Source: Rhineura floridana (lineage: Eukaryota > Chordata > Lepidosauria > Squamata > Rhineuridae). From it: a DNA stretch of 64,000 nucleotides. The stretch spans positions 76,297,120 to 76,361,119 of the forward strand of contig NC_084482.1 in the NCBI RefSeq assembly GCF_030035675.1, given 5' to 3'. Below are positions 31,401-41,603 of this stretch, piece by piece. The notes under the pieces were generated by a model, which was not told the origin of the DNA, searched no databases, and saw nothing but the letters and a program-made list of their open reading frames with translations. The stretch's first letter is position 1. Every line of letters begins with the position of its first letter. A program made the position numbers and the translations under genes.

Positions 31401-34400
31401 CATGATAGTGACAATGTATATGCTTGAGGAAGACTCACCCTGACTGATTCCTGCATCTCTGTGACAAAAGATCGACGCGCGGCAACCTCACAAGGCTCAA
31501 TTTTGAACTTGAGCGGGTTCGACTCCACAATGCGTGTTTATGAGTTAAGTGAAAAGAGCTGAGTTTTGAAGGTAGACAGAGATCGGACTGCATATATTGT
31601 GTAGCCCAACAGTGTATTTAACTTACCAGATGCTCTATATGTAGCAGAGGCTTCCTATTTATTTAATAATTTTATTTTATTTTTAAAAATGTATGACACC
31701 CTTCATCATATTTTGATTTTGAAGCAGTGTACAATCACACTGTATAGTAAGATATAAAATAATAAGATAGCAAATACATCTTTTGAAATGGGGTCTCCCT
31801 CTGGCCCAGGGGTCAACTGTAGCCCTCCAGGCCTCTCTACCTGGCCCTCAGAACTCTCCCCAGGCCACACCCCTCACTCATTCTGCTTTGTACCCTGAGC
31901 ATTTTTGCCTGTCTGGAGCATGAACTCTGATAATGCCTCTTGCTTGTCTGGCAGAGGGACAGAGGTGGGTGTATGCATGTCTGTAGAAACCAACCACCTA
32001 CTGTATAAAGTTAAAAATTACATTCATTGTTCCACCCACTTTTGCCTTTGGCCTTGCCCACCACTGGCCCAGAAGGGAATGCAGCTGAAAAAAACCTGGA
32101 GCTGAAAAAGGTTCTCCAGCTCTGTGTTAAAATCAGAAACAGGAATTGCAGAAGACTAAAATGCTTGGGTAAACAGAAAGTTTTACTTGGGAACACAAAA
32201 AGATGGCAATATTGGTCCCAGGTAACCCTCTTTGGGGAGGGCGTTCCATTATCATGGAGAATGTCTTCTGTCTTGTAACTGAATATGAGTTTATTCCCCT
32301 TTCAGTTCTAGAAAAGAGCCCTGTAAGGAACAGTGTGGGAGCTATTGCCTGTCACCCCAATCTTAGCAGCACTGTATGTAGAAAACGGTAGAACTGCATT
32401 CCCTGGAGAGGCAACACCTACACACATACACACACTGCTCCAGCCCCAGCCTCAAAAAGATATAAATGGTTTCTTCCAAGTCCTCCAAGTCCCAGTCGAT
32501 GCTGCGCAAGCTGTTGCGGAGTTCATTAGTAGTCCAGTCAAATTCCTCTTTGCTGATAACATGCGTCTCCTGCAGCAGCTGACACCAGCGCTGATAAAGC
32601 CCACGTGCTCTGTTCACTGCTTGCTGAACTTCCCTGTCAAACACCAACACAAGGCAGTTGCAGGGATGAGAGGAGCACATGAGGTAGCTGAGCCTGGGAC
32701 AAGGTGCTGTTTCTCCGCCTCAGGCCTGCCAAAGCTAAGAAACCACCAAGCTGAACGCCACCCACCCACTCTGTACTGTAGCCTGTCAGATGCTCGACAA
32801 CTCCTCTGTTTTTTGCAGGCTCAGGCAGGTGATAAGCACAGAAGAGTCACGGAGCCTCTGGTGTGCCTCCATATATCACTGACTTGCTCCATTCAAATGG
32901 ACAAATTGCAAGCTGTGCAGCTCTTGTTCTGCCTGACTGACAGCATCCCATGAGAAAGAATTTCCGCTCTTGAAGCAGCTGCAGCTCTGAACCCAGAGAG
33001 GTATCGCTGCATAAATAGCCCACTGAGGGCTCTTTGAAAGACGGAATTCTGTATGAATAGCTATCCCAACATCCAGTTAAACTTTGGGCTCAGTGTGTCT
33101 AGAGATGTGTTACCCGGGGACAGTCAGGCTTATAAACAGCTGTCCACTAGACCACCTACGGCAGATAAGAATTGTCTCCAAGAGACCAGGCAGGAAAGCT
33201 TCACAAAACGTTGGTGGTTCTTCATTATTTTAGTCAGGAGTGGGAAACCTGGTGCCCTCCAGATGTTGTTGGGCTCCAACTCCCATCATTCATGGCAAGC
33301 ACGTCCCAATGGTCAGGGATGATGGGAGCTATGGTCTAACAACATCTGAAAGACCACAGGTTCCCCACCTCTTTTAGCCCACAAAAGTGTAATGCCGTTA
33401 TATGCAGGCATTGCACATATCCAAGGGTAAATGCATTTTGGTGATCCTTCTAGTCTAGCTTTCCCCAACCTAGTGCCCTTCAATTGTTGCCAGAGTACAA
33501 CTCCACTAATCCCTGATAATTGGCCATCCTGGCTGAGGCTGAAGGGAGCTGCAATCCACCAACATCTAGAGGGCATCAGGTTAAGAAAGTTTGCTCTAAT
33601 CATAAACAGATGCAATAATTCACTCCAGAGTGGAATCTCATGAGTACCAGGAAGGAACAGCATGACAACTGCACTAGGGTACCTAACAGTTAATTTGAAA
33701 TACATATACTGAATTGCCTTGAAGCCAGCTCCTCTGAGACTCTTCTCCTTAAAGCTGTGTGTGTTCAGTCTGATTGTTGGTTATGTCATGCTGACAACAT
33801 TCTCACACACATTTCCATTCACAGACACTTCCATCTGGGGGCAAGCTGCCCAAGAAGGTGAGGGTTTATCGACTCCAAACACACCTGGATGATCCTGATT
33901 ATCTGAACACATTTCAGTCTGGCTTCAGGTCCAGATATGGCATTGAAACAGCTTTGGGCACCCTGATGGATGACCTTTGCCAAGAGAAAGCCCTGGAAGT
34001 ACGATCCTACTAATTCCCCTAGACCTCTCAGTAGGATCAGTACCATAACACACCAAACTGGGGGCACCACACTCCAGTAGTTCTGTTGCTACGTGTTTGA
34101 ATTATTCCAGAAGGTGGTACTATGGGATTTTACTCTATATTTAATTATTTAAAAAAAAACAGAAGAGAAACAAATAGTGGAAGCTGGGGGGGGGGGGAAA
34201 TTGCTAGAGTACAACTCCCATCACCCCTAACCATTGGCCATGCTGGCTGGGGCTCATAGGAGCTGGAGTCCAACAGCATCTGGCCAGTTTCCCCATCCAT
34301 GCTATAAAAGATGATGTCCAGGAGAGTGTGGTGAAATGGAGGCCTAAACCTTTGTCATCATCCGGGCGAAGGACAGCAGATATCAAGAGAGAGCAAGACA

Positions 34401-35295
34401 GACTCTCCTTATTCCCATCTGTGAGAGCGGACTGCCAGAATTCAACTGCATCCCGTCAACCTAGCAAATGTATAGAGAGTCCCACAATTCACCAGATCAA
34501 GGACATGTTGCTATCAAATATTCAAGAGTTTCCAGTAACAGTCTGTTAAATATAAAATACGGAGCTGGAAAAAGATCACTAGTTTCTAATGGTTGTGATA
34601 AGCCTTTACACTACTCAGTAGTTCTTTCAAAGTGGAGATGAGAAACACTTTTTAAAAACTATTTGTACAAAATAACTTCCCTTTTTAGATTAGTGTGTGT
34701 GTGTGTGTAAGTATACTTATTGCTTGACTACAGCAGCTGGCTACTCACAAACATATTTTGGGAAGTGATTGGAACTTGTTTGGACACACATTTCTTTCGT
34801 CACTGAAACTATGGCCAAACTTTGTCCATAATAATTTTTGTTTACTGATGTCCACAGTTCCTCAAATATGAACAGCCCATACAAATTATGATGAACATGG
34901 AGCAACCCTAAATGGTGTCAGACTCCGAGGGCGATATGAATCCGCTGTGTTGTGATACTATGGAGACTGCTGTTGGATTTCGATATTTTCTTCCTAAGGA
35001 CACAAAAACTGTAAGTAGCCCTGTTGTCCATCAGGGTAGTACTAGGGCAGCACCTTTATTAGGACCAGCTAATAAGGGAGTTTCTACGAAGTTCCTTAGC
35101 TGAACTGGGTTTCCCATCAAAGGTTGGGGGAGTTTTCTAGATAAGCCTTCCGCACTACAGGTTCCCGGATTACCCAATTTTAAAACCCATGAGGTGCCAG
35201 ACTGCCTTGCTGTGGCTGCATTGCCTGAGTTGCAGCGGCGGGGGAGTGGCTGCCACTCACCCTTTCACCACGAAGAACGGGTCCTCCAGAGACAT
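25419..35295 (-). CDS. STX10: STX10 (syntaxin-10), Qc-SNARE of endosome-to-TGN transport, 8 coding exons
   Basis: Syntaxin-10 is a tail-anchored SNARE of the trans-Golgi/endosome system, sister to syntaxin-6. Coding exons on the minus strand are 35261-35295, 32464-32633, 31439-31533, 30461-30523, 29423-29512, 28041-28147, 27122-27216 and 25419-25498. Together they give 735 nt (244 aa; human about 249) with an open frame. The start [12 protein letters not shown] matches the STX6/10 N-terminus. [20 protein letters not shown] belongs to the N-terminal three-helix domain. [20 protein letters not shown] and [16 protein letters not shown] choose STX10 over STX6. The SNARE motif (about residues 153-215) keeps the zero-layer Gln in DELDEQ-like context (ELDEQ) and is followed by a single C-terminal membrane helix starting QWC. 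All introns are GT-AG except that between exons 2 and 3, which looks AT-AC. The three residues before QWC (Ala-Gln-Cys) differ from the usual Asp-Arg-Arg. The gene converges with NACC1. Confidence 0.95.
25634..25766. mobile_element. Foldback hAT-type element (family A)
   Basis: Halves are CCAACTTCCATAAGCC and GATGATGGGAGTTGTAGTC; the end is duplicated as AGTTCCCCATCCCTG twice. Flanks CCTTAAAA (25626-25633) and CCTTAAAC (25767-25774) are the target duplication. In the last intron of STX10. Confidence 0.82.
26262..26440 (+). repeat. tRNA-derived SINE with CR1-like tail
   Basis: GGGCTGTAGCTCAGAGCATC (A box) and CCAGGTTCAAATCC (B box) mark a tRNA head. The tail AACTAGATGGACTAATGGTC matches the CR1 3' end type. 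It is the best-preserved of three copies in the window (others 21268 and 56050). Confidence 0.78.
26757..26957 (+). mobile_element. hAT-like non-autonomous element fragment (family D)
   Basis: The block GTGGCCCTCCAGCCCTCTAT and GGGACTCTCCCCAGGCCACA recurs near 31830-31870, with matching downstream text (TGTGCAAATTCCTCTTGCTT against a TGCCTCTTGCTTG stretch). Two copies in one window show a dispersed family; the hAT assignment rests on CAGGGG/CACTG-like ends of the second copy. Confidence 0.5.
26958..27045 (+). mobile_element. CR1 3' end fragment
   Basis: GGATGCTGGACTAGATGGGC and GCCTGATCCAGTAGGACTCT followed by CTTATGACAG form the CR1 3' terminus. It lies about 75 bases downstream of STX10 exon 7 in genomic order and directly follows the family D element. 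Confidence 0.75.
28888..29012. mobile_element. Foldback hAT-type element (family A), decayed
   Basis: GATGGGGACTCTGTGGCCCT opens it and GAAGTTGTAGTCCAACAACA with GGGAGGGCCACAGGTTTCCC closes it. In STX10 intron between exons 5 and 6. Confidence 0.7.
29088..29196. mobile_element. Foldback element (family A, CAGCCTTTCCCA subtype), decayed
   Basis: It starts CCAGCCTTTCCCAGCCTGAT and ends GGAGGGTCACAAGTTCTCCA. The inverted halves are still recognisable (CAGCATCCATCAT / TGATGGGATTTGGAG). Confidence 0.6.
30228..30352. mobile_element. Foldback element (family A, CAGCCTTCCCCA subtype)
   Basis: CCAGCCTTCCCCAACTTGAT at the left and GATGGGGAAGGCTGCTCT at the right are inverted partners, with GACTACAATTCCCATCAT inside. 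Same subtype as the long hairpin at 59141. In the STX10 intron between exons 4 and 5. Confidence 0.7.
30781..31008 (+). repeat. tRNA-derived SINE with L2-like tail
   Basis: The head ACCAGTGTGGTATAGTGGTT (A box) and GGGGTTCAAATCC (B box) is tRNA-derived. The body has CAGGGCTGTTGTGAGGATAA. The tail GGTGGGATATATATCTAATG plus AATAAATA resembles the end of the L2 at 7330-7362. Confidence 0.78.
31219..31345. mobile_element. Foldback hAT-type element (family A)
   Basis: GACTACAACTCCCATCATCC on the left and GATGGGAGTCCAACAGCATG on the right are inverted halves around GGCCATGCTGA. In the STX10 intron between exons 3 and 4. Confidence 0.7.
31534..32463 (-). other. STX10: STX10 intron 2: candidate U12-type AT-AC intron
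   Basis: Read on the minus strand, the intron begins ATATCTTTTT right after the codons for EETI and ends ...AAACAC, with a CTTAAC branch-site core (GTTAA at 31544-31548 on plus) about 11 bases before the end. These match the minor-spliceosome consensus (ATATCCTTTT donor, one mismatch; TTCCTTAAC branch core; AC end). Splicing there gives EETI-C-IVESNP, which aligns without gap to EETISIVEANP in STX6/STX10. No GT-AG pair in the vicinity preserves that alignment. The intron contains the right end of a hAT-like element and an AT-rich repeat. Confidence 0.85.
31807..32067 (+). mobile_element. hAT-like non-autonomous element (family D)
   Basis: Begins CAGGGGTCAACTGTAGCCCT and shares the CTCCCCAGGCCACACCCCTC block with 26757-26957. 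The right end is near ...GCCCACCACTG. A clean target duplication could not be fixed. It lies in the candidate U12-type intron of STX10. Confidence 0.5.
33233..33374. mobile_element. Foldback hAT-type element (family A)
   Basis: CAGGAGTGGGAAACCTGGTG and CCACAGGTTCCCCACCTCT are the inverted ends; GGGCTCCAACTCCCATCA and GATGATGGGAGCTATGGTC the inner halves. In STX10 intron 1. Confidence 0.72.
33454..33596. mobile_element. Foldback element (family A, decayed)
   Basis: AGCTTTCCCCAACCTAGTGC and GAGGGCATCAGGTTAAGAAA close a decayed palindrome with GAGTACAACTCCACTAATCC inside. It lies 80 bases from the preceding copy. Confidence 0.6.
33826..34066 (+). mobile_element. L2 LINE RT fragment
   Basis: A frame reads [20 protein letters not shown] and [15 protein letters not shown], matching DYLDPFQSGFRPGHGTET and LLDDLCQ of the L2 at 5870-5965. 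In STX10 intron 1. Confidence 0.75.
34188..34303. mobile_element. Foldback hAT-type element (family A), left end lost
   Basis: GAGTACAACTCCCATCACCC and GGAGTCCAACAGCATCTGGC are the inverted halves around GGCCATGCTGGC. The left terminus runs into a G-run. Confidence 0.62.
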
Positions 35296-35420
35296 TGTTG
35301 ACCGCTTGAGTCGCTTTCAAGAAGAGCCCAGCCAGCCGGATAGCACCGTATGTGGGACAAACCATAGAAGTCTATGGGCGAAACGTCCCGACCCGTTCGC
35401 CCCGCCTCCTTTCCTGACCT
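35296..35420 (-). promoter_or_regulatory. STX10: STX10 5' UTR / core promoter region
   Basis: Directly upstream of the STX10 ATG the sequence is GC-rich and carries a GC box (CGCCCCGCC on plus, 35399-35407), as expected of a TATA-less housekeeping promoter. There is no TATA box at a fitting distance. The transcription start is not resolved; inference from composition and position. Confidence 0.5.
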
Positions 35421-36544
35421 GAAGCCGCCTAGGCAGCCACGTTTACTGTGGGCACATCTTTCTCAACTCAATATAACTTCCCTGGGACTCTCCACACACA
35501 CACCTCTTTCATTCAAAAGTGGAGACGGACTTTCCTAAGGAGGAGCCAGGGGCAGGGTAGAGAGCGTTTTGGACTAAGCGGATGGAGAAATTAGGAATCT
35601 TCCCTGGAACTTCTTACAGCTCAAGCTTTTTTGGCCACTTCTTCCTTTTCCTCCAGCCTCCTTCCTCTTCAGCTTCCTGGAGATGGTAAATGCGTCACCC
35701 TTACTAAGAACCATGGTCCTAAATAGCACTGGCTGCACCCCACCCAGGTTCCTGATTCATTCATTTTCCGCTTGGAAACTGAACGTTTGAGATCTTAGAC
35801 TCCAATGCCAGGGCGTGTACTCAAAACCACGGTTCTTATCGGCTGCACTTTTTTAACCACTGATTCATACAGTTAGAGCGGCTGGAAAGTGGCTAAAGAG
35901 CGGGGTACACCTCCCCGTTCATTTTTGTGCATGTCTGTGAGTGGAGGTTTTCATTTCATTCTTGTAAGCGTTTGTGTGTACCGGGGGCAGTAGTTAAATT
36001 CGGGGCCAAGAGTATGTGCTCTTTTATGCTCTCCACATTCTCGGTTCAATTACAGCGAGGTGGTTAGCGTGACCAAGACCAACCCATGCTCAGGCTTGAG
36101 ATAGTTAAAAACCGACTACGGGGAGAGGGAGGGGAATAGGTCCCATGTGGGGAATCGGGGATGATGCAAGAATAAGGGACGGCATGCCAGCATGTAATAA
36201 GAGAACAGCTGAAGACGTAGTCATCACTGACTTGTTACATTGGTTTCAATGGGACATGGAGCCCAATGTGATTATCTTTTACTCATAAATGAATTATGCT
36301 GAGCTTGGTGGAATTTGCCTCTTATTAAGTGTGCATAGGAACTTAAGTAAGTCCCACAGAGTTCAATGGAATTTACTCCCAGGTAAGTATGTAAGGATTG
36401 TACCCTTAGGAATAGCTAAACATAGGTGTGCAGATTAATGTAAAGGCTTGAGTTTACTCTGGGAAGGGAGTTGTCCACGTGGAGACAGTCCATCGAGATT
36501 GTGAAGGAAGAAGCAACATAGCATACACACAAGCTACTGTATGA
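35421..36544. other. Upstream flank of STX10, no gene recognised
   Basis: About 1.1 kb without coding signal. A foldback piece of the GCAATCCTA family (CATAGGAACTTAAGTAAGTC ... GGATTGTACC) lies near 36318-36412. Confidence 0.5.
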
Positions 36545-37335
36545 AAGAACATAAGCAGAGCCTGCTGGATCAGGCCAGTGGCCCATCTAGTCCAGCATCC
36601 TGTTCTCACAGTCGCCAGCCAGATGCCCATGGGAAGCCTGCAAGCAGGACCTTAACACAAGAGCACTTTCCCCTCCTGCATTTTCTGGCAACTGGTATTC
36701 AGAAGCATATCGCCTCCAAGTATGGAGGTAGAACATAGCCATCATGGCTAGTAGCCAACGATAGCATTATCCTCCATGAATTTGTCTAATCCTCTTTTAA
36801 AGCCGATCAAGTTGGTGGCCACAACTGCTTCTTGTGGGGCCATAATGTAATTATGCAGTGTGTGAAGAAGTACTTTCTTTTGTCTGTCCTGAATCTTCTA
36901 ACATTCAGCTTCATTGGATGTCCATGAATGCTAGAGTTATGAGAAACCTTTCTCTTTCCACCTTTTCCATGCCATGCATGATTCTATCATGTCACTTCTT
37001 ATTTGCCCTTTCTCTAAACTAAAAAACCCCAAATGCTACCACCTTTCCTCATATGGGAGTTGCTCCATCCCCTTGATCATTCTGGTTGCCCTTTTCTGAA
37101 CCTTTTTCATTTCTACTATATCCTTTTTGAGTTGAGGCGACCAGAACTGTACATAGTAATCCAAATGAGCCTGCACCATAAATTTATACATCAGCATTAT
37201 ATCAGCAGTTTTATTTTCATTACCTTTCCTAATGATCCCTAGCATGGAATTTGCCTTTTTCACAGCAGCCACACACTGGGTCGACATCTTCATTGAGCTA
37301 TCCGCTAAGACCCCAAGGTCTTATTTCTGATCCTT
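36545..37335 (-). mobile_element. CR1 LINE 3' end (RT C-terminus plus 3' UTR)
   Basis: On the minus strand a frame reads NENKTADIMLMYKFMVQAHL, VQFWSPQLKKDI and VQKRATRMIKGMEQLPYEER, the end of CR1 ORF2. It is followed by the CR1 3' UTR with GACTAGATGGGCC and CTGATCCAGCAGGCTCTGC. It is truncated at the 5' end. About 1.3 kb upstream of STX10. Confidence 0.88.
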
Positions 37336-40300
37336 CACCGCCAGTTCAGACCTCATGGCTGTTGGGGCTATTGTACACAGACGTGTTAAGCGTGTACAGG
37401 ATAAAAGTGATATATTTAGATCACATGGGAGTTTAGTGATAAAGTGTTTACACATCTTTGGCGAAGTCATAGAAAGGGTGTGTGTGTGAGAGAGAGTGAG
37501 AGAGAGAACGTATCCAGGCAATATTCCTTTTTTAATTAGGGAAATTGTGGTGTTGTGCACTGTCTGGGAGATTCGAGCTGTGCCTGTGCCATTGCTATGA
37601 AGGGCTCTAGTGGCGTGTGTGCAATTTGTGTGTATAAAGTGTCGTGTTGCATCTCGCAGCGGCGTGTGTAAACAGATAGATGGCAAGGCAGAGCCGTTCC
37701 TTCCTTGGACAGCCTCTCGGAAATTCAGCGGAACCTTTCTTCCTGTTGTCCATGTATGGACACAGGAAGCAAGGCAGCTACAAACGTAAGCATATTTTAG
37801 AACGTTTGTAGACGCAACTTTGACTCCTCCCCTGTCGTCATGGGGCATTAATACATGTAAGGAAACGGTAACCAAAGAGGCTGGGATGACCTAAATAGAG
37901 GGAGGAGCCTCTTAAACGAAGAAACCCCTGGAGAGAAAATCGATGGGGAGCCGAGAGTAAGAGTCCTTTCTCACCACAGTAATCTGTGAAAATACAAACG
38001 GTCCTCTCAATCCTATCAAAAACGAATAAAACGTTTGCTAGGACCTACGCCTTTAAAATGAAATATATTATGATGCGTGCGTGAATGTGACTCAGTAATC
38101 TGTGATGCGTGCAAAAAGAGCCTAACAACATCTCAGCTTGTGTAGTAACAAAGCCATGCCAGTGTGAGGGAAAGTAGGGACGCAATCTGGGACCAAGCCC
38201 CATTGAACACAACGGATTTTACTTCCGAGTCGTGAGCAGCAAAAGCACACTCCCAAAGAACTGTTTCAGCAATACTGGCAGAGGAGGGAAGGAGCCACAA
38301 GCATTCCTCTTAGACAAGTTGACAAGGAAGAAAGGAGGAAGCTCCCTCCTCCACATTCTGCTACTAAGGAACGGACACATGACTAGAACTCAGTTTTTCC
38401 CCTGGTTGGGCAATGAGAGCAGGAAAAACCACCCTCCTGCACAAGCTCCTGCTCCTAGCAGGAGACTTGTCGACCACAGTGGGAAGTGCTACTGTCCTGT
38501 CAAGCAATCCTGAATTCTCATATATTTGTATGTAAAAGGTCTTGTGCAGTAAACCATAATTCTTCCATGTGTACAATAATTCTTGCATGTCTGACAACAC
38601 TTACAAAGGTGCATCGAAGGTAATATGCGTCCTGCAGCTGTCTGACCTGTTATCACACTTGCCAGGCCACAGAATGGATTCTGCATACCGAGTTTGGCCT
38701 CTTCCTATCTGGGCCATACTTGCTCCTGACCAAAAACAGAAAGAACAGGACTGACCTTTTTTAAATACTTTGGGGTTGTTCTTAAACTGCTGTAAAAAAA
38801 TGTGTAATTCTAGGTACTGAATCAGCTTCTTGAAGACAATGCTGAAAGGTTTGTGCAGTCATTGCTTATCCATCTGACATCCTTAGCTTAATTTCCATGA
38901 TGGGGCAAGAGCTTGAGATTTATTGAGATATATTATTCACCATTTACTTGTGCCTGTAGCACCTATTAAAGAGTTTTTGCATTGCTTTGGTTTTGATATT
39001 TCAGAGGTCTTTTACAATTACTTCCACACTGTATTCTGTTGAGAATTCAGCAGTCTCAACATCATTTCTAAGTCAAATTTTCATTTGCTATAGCCCACAG
39101 ACTTACTCAACTTTTGATGAAATACGGGGATTGCAAGCATCAACTTGCAACCACAGTGCAGTCAAAGATTTTGTGGTTGATTTAGCTAGTGAGGCAATTT
39201 TAAATAGCTTAGCAAATCAAATTAAAACTGATTGAGTCATAAATATGTTATTGTATTAGAAGTAGCTCTGCATTAAAACAAAACAGATTTGCTGTAGAAT
39301 GTGAGCCCTTAACTGTATAGTAATAAGTTTCCAAATTTCAAAACAAACTGCTTGATAATCGTGGTCATAGCAAAAAGTGGGGGTTCATCTTTTCCCCAGG
39401 TGTGGCCCAAAGACAGCAGAACTAAATTGGTATGTTTTGGGATTCCCAAGAAAGGGAACCCAAGGAAGCAAAATCAGAGAATTGGATGAATCCTCCAGCA
39501 TGGCAACTGATACAAACACATTTTCACTCTGAACATGCTTACTTTGAAGTACGTTCCACTGAAATCAATGTAACTTAATTACACATAGAATGTTTAGGAT
39601 TAGAATCCAAATAAAACATTTTTGTCTGGCATGCATCACTTATGAATGTTCTTCATTTAGAAAGATGAAAAATCATAGGTACATTATGGCCAATTTTGAC
39701 TTTTGTTATGAATGTGGGAAATGCAATAAGCCATTTAAGGCTACAGTCTTCTAGACACTTGGAAGCAAGTTCTATTTAAAATTAATAGGGATTCCTTAGA
39801 AATGAACATAGATAGAACATGTGTCACTCATGGAAACAGCTAAAGTAGGAGAGCATACTGACCCTTTCTGTAGGGCTGCTTCACACGTGCATATTTATTA
39901 CTACAATATCAAGTGATGGCTTGTATGTAAATCAGCAATCACAGATCTAACCCAACAGATAGGCATGTCATTGCAAATGCAATGTTTTTAAATAGTCAGT
40001 TCTTTTGCTCATCAGAAGTATAGAATATACTATAGAAATATAGAATAATCATGTTATTCTACATGCATGTGTAAACGAGACCTTAGTGATTAGGAAATGA
40101 GGAGCAGACCCATACCCTCCGTCCAAATCTAATGAAGCAATGCAGAAACATTTGGTGAAGATTGGTCAGGATGGAGCTGGCATCACTTTTTTCTTGCACT
40201 AGTGCTTGGCTGATGCTCTGAGAATCATGGAACTAGAGATTTAATTGGAGGCACAGAGAAACTGTATTGATCTGAAAGGACATACATTGGGCATTTTCTA

Positions 40301-41149
40301 GTTTTTGCAGTGTTCCTAACCACACGCACTGAGCCCTGGTTGAAGGTGCTATATTTCAGAGAGATTGTGCACTAATTTCATGGCGCACACATGCATATAC
40401 AGTCTGTTAAAGCAGAGTGAGGAACCTGTGGGCCTCCAGATATTGTTGGATTACAATGTCCATTATCACTGGCCATGCCAGCTGAGGCTGATGGGAGATG
40501 AGCCCAATGACATCCAGAGGGCCACTGGTTCCCCATCAGGGATGACTGAAGACATTTCACTACCTGTGATGAAGATGGTCCCCCCCCCATGTAGAGACTG
40601 GTAGCTTAGTCTTACTTCAACACTCTTCCACCACCTCTGAGATTAGAAGGCTCAGGGCAGACTGCGTGCCACACAATGCCAACAGTTCACCAAAGTTTCT
40701 CACCTTTCAGTATCGACTGAGGCAGTCACCTCACAATCTGCCTAATGATAGAGTCTGTTCCTGGTGCCTGCTGTAAAGGCAAGTTCACCAGCTGAGAGCT
40801 GCACCATGGTGGCTGGTGTAATATCACTTTTATGTCTCCCTCATTTCAGATGGCAAGCATTCCAACAGAGTCACAGGTCAATTGCAGTGATCAAATGTAA
40901 TCTAGTGAACAGAAATCAAGTCATACCCATGCATTGTCGCAATTCCCAGTCTTAATGTGTGGAAACCCGTCCCACTGATTTCGGTTGAACCCAAAAGCAA
41001 TAAATGTGCTTGCAGTTTCAACGAAGCCAATCGCACAACACTTAAGTAAATTATCTATGGAATCCGCAGCCACAGGTCGTGCACGCTTTTTAATTCCCAG
41101 TTATGCATTGCACGCATTCATAGACAGCCTAAGTCCTAGTCTCTTTTGT
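37336..41149. other. Intergenic DNA between STX10 and IER2
   Basis: No gene was recognised. An AG microsatellite lies near 37479-37506. A family A foldback is at 40412-40538, and GCAATCCTA-family pieces lie near 38190-38235 and 39528-39610. The rest is AT-rich unique-looking DNA. Confidence 0.5.
40412..40538. mobile_element. Foldback hAT-type element (family A)
   Basis: CAGAGTGAGGAACCTGTGGG and GAGGGCCACTGGTTCCCCAT are the inverted ends. Inner halves GGATTACAATGTCCATTATC and GGCTGATGGGAGATGAG are decayed. Confidence 0.68.
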
Positions 41150-41375
41150 TGCCAGCAGCGGCCGCCTTCCACCCTCATTCTATTTGGCGGCAGGGCGGGC
41201 CCTTTGCTCTTTCCTCCTCCTTCTCCTCCCCCACTCCCTTCCTCCTTCTCCCACTCCCTGACATTTCCGTCTACCCCTCCCCCTCTCGGAGAGGGCGGCC
41301 AGTGGCGCGCTGCAAAGGGCCGGATGCGGCTCGCAGAGTGGGCGGAGGAGGCCCAGGCGCTGAGATCACCGGGAG

Positions 41376-41383
41376 TATAAAAA
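41376..41383 (+). promoter_or_regulatory. IER2: IER2 TATA box
   Basis: TATAAAAA sits in a GC-rich stretch about 30 bases before a likely initiation site near 41405-41412. It leaves a 5' UTR of roughly 195 bases. Upstream (41150-41340) are GC boxes and an ETS-like ATTTCCGT at 41264-41271. No canonical CArG box (serum response element) was seen by eye from 40700 to 41600. Confidence 0.8.
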
Positions 41384-41603
41384 CAAGCGCGCTGGGCGCG
41401 GCCCCGCTCAGTCGGGGTGGACGTCTTGAGGAAGGGATACCGGGAAGGATACGCTTCTACAGCAAAACAAACAAACTCAAATTAAGAACAGGGGGTGCGC
41501 CACTTTCGCCATTAAAGGAGAAAGTGCCGGGGTTCCCTCTCGGCCCGTAGAGCCCCGAAGAAGTCTAAAAGGCTCGAACCGCGGGAAAGCCGGCTCCGCC
41601 ATC

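Noticed and set aside
32333-32953. 206-codon plus-strand open frame
   Set aside because: It is antisense to STX10 exon 2 and its intron; the minus strand carries the conserved protein.
25419-35295. STX6 instead of STX10
   Set aside because: The linker (MRDH..SP..AF.ER.NRE) and SNARE motif ([15 protein letters not shown]) match STX10, and the gene sits between NACC1 and IER2 as STX10 does in human.
37321-37875. 184-codon minus-strand open frame
   Set aside because: No recognisable domain, contains microsatellite-derived residues, no splice or promoter context.
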